NCBI GenBank assembly: GCA_035359995.1
Contig: DAORZT010000057.1
Coordinates: 1-16,520, forward strand
DNA: 16,520 nucleotides
Direction: 5' to 3'
Origin: JAKPCT01 sp029553165
GTDB taxonomy: Bacteria > Bacillota > UBA4882 > UBA8346
The notes below the pieces were generated by a model. The model searched no databases, had not been told where the DNA came from, and saw nothing but the letters and a program-made list of their open reading frames with translations. Of this stretch, positions 14,311-16,520 are shown in pieces. The translations under genes were made by a program, and so were the position numbers. Every line of letters begins with the position of its first letter. Position 1 is the first letter of the stretch.

Positions 14311-15595
14311 TCGTCTTCAGATTATATCCCAATTCATCTTTAGCTGCTTCTTCCTGCAGAAATGTTTTTAGACTCTGGATCAGCTTTTGCTCCTGAACCT
14401 CCAGTTTTAAACGACTGAAATAATTCGGGTTAGACTGCTTTTGCAACGATAATTGCTCGGTTGTCTCTACTCCGGTACTATTTTGAGATACCCTCAATTC
14501 GTTTTCTTTTGATTTAATACTATAATTTCTTAACAATTCTTCTCTTGTAATATTATATTTTTTTTCAATAGCTTCATTATCATCAAACAATCCTTTATCA
14601 AGAGATATTCCATTTTCTATAAAAAAATAAATCCGTGCTTCTAATAAATCAGGTGAAATTATTAAATTGTTGGGATTACTGATTACATAACCCATTAAAT
14701 CATATTTCTGGCATAATTCAAAATGTTTCTCGGTTCGCTCTATTGATTGACAAGCTAAATAGGGACTTTTATGCCACATTTCCACGACTTGCTCAAGTTT
14801 TAATCCAAGTTCTAAAAATCGATTGAACTTTACATTGATTTTTTCGGATGAATAACACATTATGGAAGGAGATTTATAGCACATCTCAATAATCTGATTC
14901 GTTTTAAAACCTTTTTTCAAGAAGTTAGCAAATTTTTCATCAATATTTTCATCTTTTAATCCCATCATATTAGAAGATCGGTGCCACATTTTGATTATTT
15001 GCTTGTCAGCAAACCCTTTTGCCTTTAAATAATTGAATTTTTCATCAATTTTTTCGATTGAAAGGCCAATGATCGAAGATGTTACATACCACATTTTGAT
15101 TATTTGCTTGTCAGCAAACCCTTTGGCTTTTAAATGATTGAATTTTTCATTGATGTTTTCGACCGACATCCTACTCATAGTAGAATAATCATACCACATT
15201 TTAATTATTTGCTTGTCAGCAAACCCTTTGGCTTTTAAATTATTGAACTTTTCATTGATGTTTTCGACTGAACAACTGGCCATACCAGGACAGTCATACC
15301 ACATTTTTAATATTTGCTTAGCAGTAAAGCCTTTTTCTAACAAATTAGAAAACCTTTCATTGATCTCTTCAGTCTTGATCGAAGTTAAATTGTAATATTT
15401 TTGCCACATTGCAAGTATAGTATCAGGCTTGAACCCCAGTTGAATAAGATTACTCTTTAGCTCCATAAATCTTGTTTCACTCAATCCATATGGATTATTC
15501 ACAATCGAACTCTGGTTTCTTTCAATAAATATTGCTGCGTCATCAGCAGTATAACCACATCTTACCAATATCTGTAGTTTTTCGCCAAAATCCAT
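14297..15595 (-). CDS. mTERF-like 35-residue repeat protein
   Basis: The 432-residue product has seven consecutive 35-residue repeats at residues 54-298. A degenerate first unit (about 13-53) and a further mTERF-like unit (about 299-330, VISNPNNLIISPDLLEAR) flank them. Each repeat reads GFxxxQIIxMW, a variable stretch of about nine residues often with Pro at position 15, then S-x-E-x-I-x-x-K-F. Three repeats share an identical GFADKQIIKMW. This suits an alpha-alpha solenoid, and the consensus resembles plant mTERF repeats. After about residue 340 comes KKYNITREELLRNY, a polar linker and a coiled-coil-like segment ending LGYNLKTIE, where the frame stops early. I chose ATG 15595 because GGAGG lies eight bases upstream; a TTG at 15622 precedes it. 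There is no signal peptide or membrane span, so it is cytoplasmic. Confidence 0.8.
   Translation of the reverse strand: MDFGEKLQILVRCGYTADDAAIFIERNQSSIVNNPYGLSETRFMELKSNLIQLGFKPDTILAMWQKYYNLTSIKTEEINERFSNLLEKGFTAKQILKMWYDCPGMASCSVENINEKFNNLKAKGFADKQIIKMWYDYSTMSRMSVENINEKFNHLKAKGFADKQIIKMWYVTSSIIGLSIEKIDEKFNYLKAKGFADKQIIKMWHRSSNMMGLKDENIDEKFANFLKKGFKTNQIIEMCYKSPSIMCYSSEKINVKFNRFLELGLKLEQVVEMWHKSPYLACQSIERTEKHFELCQKYDLMGYVISNPNNLIISPDLLEARIYFFIENGISLDKGLFDDNEAIEKKYNITREELLRNYSIKSKENELRVSQNSTGVETTEQLSLQKQSNPNYFSRLKLEVQEQKLIQSLKTFLQEEAAKDELGYNLKTIEIQ
14702..15436. repeat. Tandem 105-bp coding repeats
   Basis: Seven units of 105 bp encode the 35-residue repeats. The motif GCTTGTCAGCAAACCCTTT begins at 15001, 15106 and 15211, exactly 105 bp apart, and surrounding bases are also nearly identical. 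This points to recent duplication or gene conversion among the central three units, while the outer units have diverged. Confidence 0.9.
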
Positions 15596-15655
15596 TGAAC
15601 CGCCTCCATTAAGGACAAACAAAGATTCCTCCGTTCTGAATTTGCCATTCTTTAA

Positions 15656-15664
15656 ATTATATCA
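15656..15664 (-). promoter_or_regulatory. Extended -10 promoter of the repeat-protein gene
   Basis: TGATATAAT on the minus strand lies 60 bases before the ATG at 15595, with no clear -35 box. It overlaps the stop codon of the small reading frame at 15657-15764. Confidence 0.5.
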
Positions 15665-15764
15665 CAAAATTACCAAATAGCCACATTTTCCACACGTCGT
15701 CAGCCATCAAATCTAATGCAATCTTAGCGATTCTTTCTTCGTCAACCGCATTAAGTTTATACAT
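15657..15764 (-). CDS. Possible 35-residue small protein
   Basis: A 35-residue frame (MYKLNAVDEERIAK... DDVWKMWLFGNFVI) starts at an ATG two bases after the stop of the upstream paralogue (TGA-G-ATG). It therefore has the geometry of a coupled downstream gene, but no separate Shine-Dalgarno sequence is obvious. The middle is an amphipathic helix, and WKMWLF resembles the Met-Trp element of the 35-residue repeats. It could be a small gene, a fragment left by duplication, or chance. No equivalent follows the other copy of the C-terminal module. Confidence 0.3.
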   Translation of the reverse strand: MYKLNAVDEERIAKIALDLMADDVWKMWLFGNFVI

Positions 15765-15765
15765 C

Positions 15766-16520
15766 TCACTTCATACCCCAACCTGATTCTTTGGAAGATT
15801 GACGATTAATCTCTTTATTGCAACTCGTCAAGATTGCCAGTTTATCTTCACGCACTTGCTTTAATTCTGCCAATAATTGTTTACATCTCGGATTTTTTCC
15901 GTACTTTTTGATCTGCTCATCAAGTGGCATTGTCTTGGCTACAGCTTTATAATTTTCTTTCCACTCCTGATATGTGGCTTTCTGACGTTTGAGATTTTCA
16001 AATTCACGTTCTAACCTTCCAACATTCTTACTTAACGCTTCACTGATATCTTGTTGATTGTTCTTTGTTAAGGTTGAATCCTGATAAAATTTTTGGACCG
16101 TTTCAGTTAACTTTGTCCTTTCCTGATTCAACTTTAATTCCCGATCTTCAAGTGTCTGTTGGTTATATCCCAATTCCGTTTTGGCTGTTTCTTCCTGCAC
16201 GATGGTCTTCAGTTCCTGCACAATCTTTCGTTCCCGGGCTTCCAGTTCTTTTAAACGATTATTCGAAACAAGTTGTTTATGTAACACTGATTGATTTTTG
16301 CTTCTTCTTTTGTTGCTTCGACTTCTTTTTCTTTTGATATCTGGATTGGTTGAACTTCTTTAGCGGCGTCAATATTTACTAATCGCGACCGTTCTGTTTC
16401 TGGTGTCTTATTGCCGTATTCTTTTATCAGTTCATCCCTGGATATGTTATATCTTTTTTCAAACTCTCCCTTAATATACTCTCATTTTCTTTAAATATCT
16501 TCACTTTTCACAGTATTTCA
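15766..16520 (-). pseudogene. Decayed paralogue of the repeat protein, partial at window edge
   Basis: Minus-strand translation matches the C-terminal half of the 14297-15595 gene and its detached tail, in three frames. EIL-stop-KVKIFKENESI aligns residue for residue with GISLDKGLFDDNEAI, with an in-frame TGA at 16508-16510. An extra 14 bases near 16461-16474 shift the frame into FEKRYNISRDELIKEYG (paralogue EKKYNITREELLRNY). A missing base in the A run at 16295-16299 then shifts into the 173-codon frame that opens with GTG at 16287 and ends at 15766. That part keeps the full C-terminal module: ELKTIVQEETAKTELGYN, a long coiled-coil-like segment, YQEWKENYKA, KYGKNPRCKQLLAELKQVR. Solenoid repeats, if any, lie beyond the window. 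The intact GTG frame might still be expressed. Confidence 0.75.

Noticed and set aside
14702..15436. Direct repeats as a CRISPR array
   Set aside because: The 105-bp period is continuous coding sequence in one frame with no unique spacers; these are protein repeats.
14702..15436. TALE-like DNA-binding repeats
   Set aside because: The FxxxQIIKM start recalls TALE-like units, but the repeats are 35 rather than 33-34 residues and lack the GG turn and paired variable residues at 12-13. The Pro and S-x-E pattern suits mTERF better.

Overview
The window is a low-GC bacterial chromosome segment, most likely from a Bacillota (Firmicutes, clostridial-type) organism. The evidence is the comEA-comEC-holA cluster, an SdpR/SdpI pair, strong Shine-Dalgarno sequences of the GGAGG type, and rho-independent terminators. 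No rRNA, tRNA, CRISPR array or transposase gene was found, and no stretch over 300 bases lacks a gene.

Layout. 149-4221 (minus): comEA, comEC and holA, for DNA uptake and the clamp-loader delta subunit, closed by a terminator at 149-173. 4387-5765 (minus): a secreted protein of unknown function and a small beta-propeller-like remnant. 5850-6897 (plus): an sdpR-sdpI operon with a readable promoter, a perfect inverted-repeat operator and a terminator. 7058-7534 (plus): a cupin protein. It shares a bidirectional terminator with a convergent two-component operon (7643-10158, minus) whose histidine kinase is intact but whose OmpR/PhoP-type response regulator is frameshifted inside the DNA-binding domain. 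10206-10684 (minus): a small secreted protein. 10946-12601 (plus): a secreted glycoside-hydrolase-like (GHL10/DigH-type) protein. 12619-13401 (minus): a PlsC-family acyltransferase.

13565-16520 (minus) is the unusual part. It is a run of helical-repeat genes with an exact 35-residue period that resembles eukaryotic mTERF repeats. It holds a small acidic four-repeat protein, a 432-residue protein with seven clean repeats plus a separate C-terminal module, that protein's detached C-terminal fragment, and a decaying paralogue that runs off the window edge. The copies show an internal deletion, a nonsense codon, a single-base frameshift and recently homogenised 105-bp DNA repeats. It is therefore an expanding and decaying paralogous family, and it is the best candidate here for something undescribed. 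Its function cannot be read from the sequence.

Two terminators 5.8 kb apart (4387-4433 and 10206-10253) share most of their sequence and look like copies of one dispersed element. All calls come from reading the sequence by eye. Family names for familiar genes rest on recognised motifs; the mTERF assignment is a pattern match without a profile search.
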